Shown here piece by piece: positions 63,658 through 64,000 of a DNA stretch of 64,000 nt; within the stretch, counting starts at the first letter, position 1, and the number at the start of each line of letters is the position of its first letter. The translations under genes and the position numbers were made by a program. Below the pieces are notes generated by a model. That model saw only the letters and a program-made list of their open reading frames with translations, was not told the origin of the DNA and made no database searches. The stretch comes from Clostridium sp. CX1 (GTDB taxonomy: Bacteria; Bacillota; Clostridia; Clostridiales; Clostridiaceae). The stretch is taken from positions 1 to 64,000 of the forward strand of contig NZ_JAODOO010000014.1 of NCBI RefSeq assembly GCF_025398335.1, read 5' to 3'.

Positions 63658-64000
63658 TTGAAGGAACTAAAGGAAATATTGGAAGAAAAATTAGAGCTGT
63701 ACTATAAGGAGAGGATTTCTACTGTGGAGGATAACAAATTAAAAGAGCTTTTTCAATATATTATAAATAGCTATGTAAATGCTCGAAGAAGAGAAGAATT
63801 TAAAGGTCATAAATTAGGTGAGATAATAAGAAATCAAATTCCAACTTTCCTGAAAAAGTTAGATTTTATTGATAAAGATAAATATGAAATAAAAGGCTCC
63901 ATCGGTTAAGGAAACTGGGCAAAGGTTCCTTGGATTGATATAATGAATAAATCCATCACTACCTCAACACAAAAAGGTGTATACGTTGTTTATTTATTTT
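63658..64000 (+). pseudogene. MrcB/DUF3578-type restriction gene, 5' part with in-frame TAA
   Basis: From TTG 63658 the frame encodes ELFQYIINSYVNARRREEFK and then IRNQIPTFLKKLDFIDKDKY, and meets TAA at 63907-63909. The same frame continues GNWAKVPWIDIMNKSITTST and KGVYVVYLF to the window edge. GSIG(Q)GNWAxVPWI is the signature of the DUF3578/MrcB N-terminal domain, so the TAA replaces a conserved Gln codon (CAA). The AAA+ GTPase part would lie beyond the window. No good start codon or ribosome binding site is visible, so the gene may be inactive. Confidence 0.7.

Overview
The window looks like a chromosome segment of an anaerobic, low-GC, endospore-forming firmicute close to Clostridium. The reasons are the AT-rich sequence, strong GGAGG ribosome binding sites, an alpha/beta-type small acid-soluble spore protein, and a membrane protein of a family I know from C. 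botulinum (CBO0543 type). It opens with the last ~60 bases of a 5S rRNA gene and its terminator, so everything here lies downstream of an rRNA operon. Identifications come from reading motifs only; no database search was run.

Region 1 (0.3-21 kb) is mostly housekeeping or stress-related: a helicase with an HNH domain, the spore protein, a TetR regulator with its MMPL exporter and two matching operators, an AraC/GyrI-like regulator, an SPFH protein, a methyltransferase with an in-frame stop, two flavodoxin-fold reductases, an AlkD-like protein, a GH3 lipoprotein with a DUF4153 membrane protein, a cold shock protein, a DEAD-box RNA helicase and YwbE. Region 2 (21-31 kb) mixes a PLD-helicase-DUF3427 protein, a broken HEPN/MNT pair, a LysM protein, an RsmH paralogue, a pentapeptide protein, a small integrase, a Uma2 protein and several remnants of IS elements.

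Region 3 (31-64 kb) is a defence island full of decayed genes. Intact or near-intact systems are McrBC (35.7-39.2 kb), a four-gene Wadjet/JetABCD operon (42.7-49.1 kb), a predicted P-loop GTPase (51.1 kb), a D12-class adenine methyltransferase beside a DUF3883 protein (55.2-57.3 kb), and a Sau3AI-like system (58.2-62.0 kb) in which the endonuclease is fused to a degenerate cytosine methyltransferase and followed by an intact one. Broken members include an McrB-like gene, an N6-methyltransferase/specificity gene, a helicase fragment, a restriction-nuclease-like gene with an in-frame TGA, and an MrcB/DUF3578-type gene with an in-frame TAA at the window edge. One complete IS3-family (IS150-like) element sits at 53.1-54.8 kb.

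The least explained structure is a ~70-bp palindromic repeat with five clear copies (and one diverged) between 34.6 and 50.7 kb. It can fold into three hairpins closed by an outer stem, yet it is also open in one reading frame, with many substitutions at third codon positions. Two copies sit inside genes. The other strong leads are the dead-methyltransferase/Sau3AI fusion, an inverted repeat centred on the -10 box of the following methyltransferase, and the unassigned gene-plus-GTPase pair at 49.3-52.8 kb.
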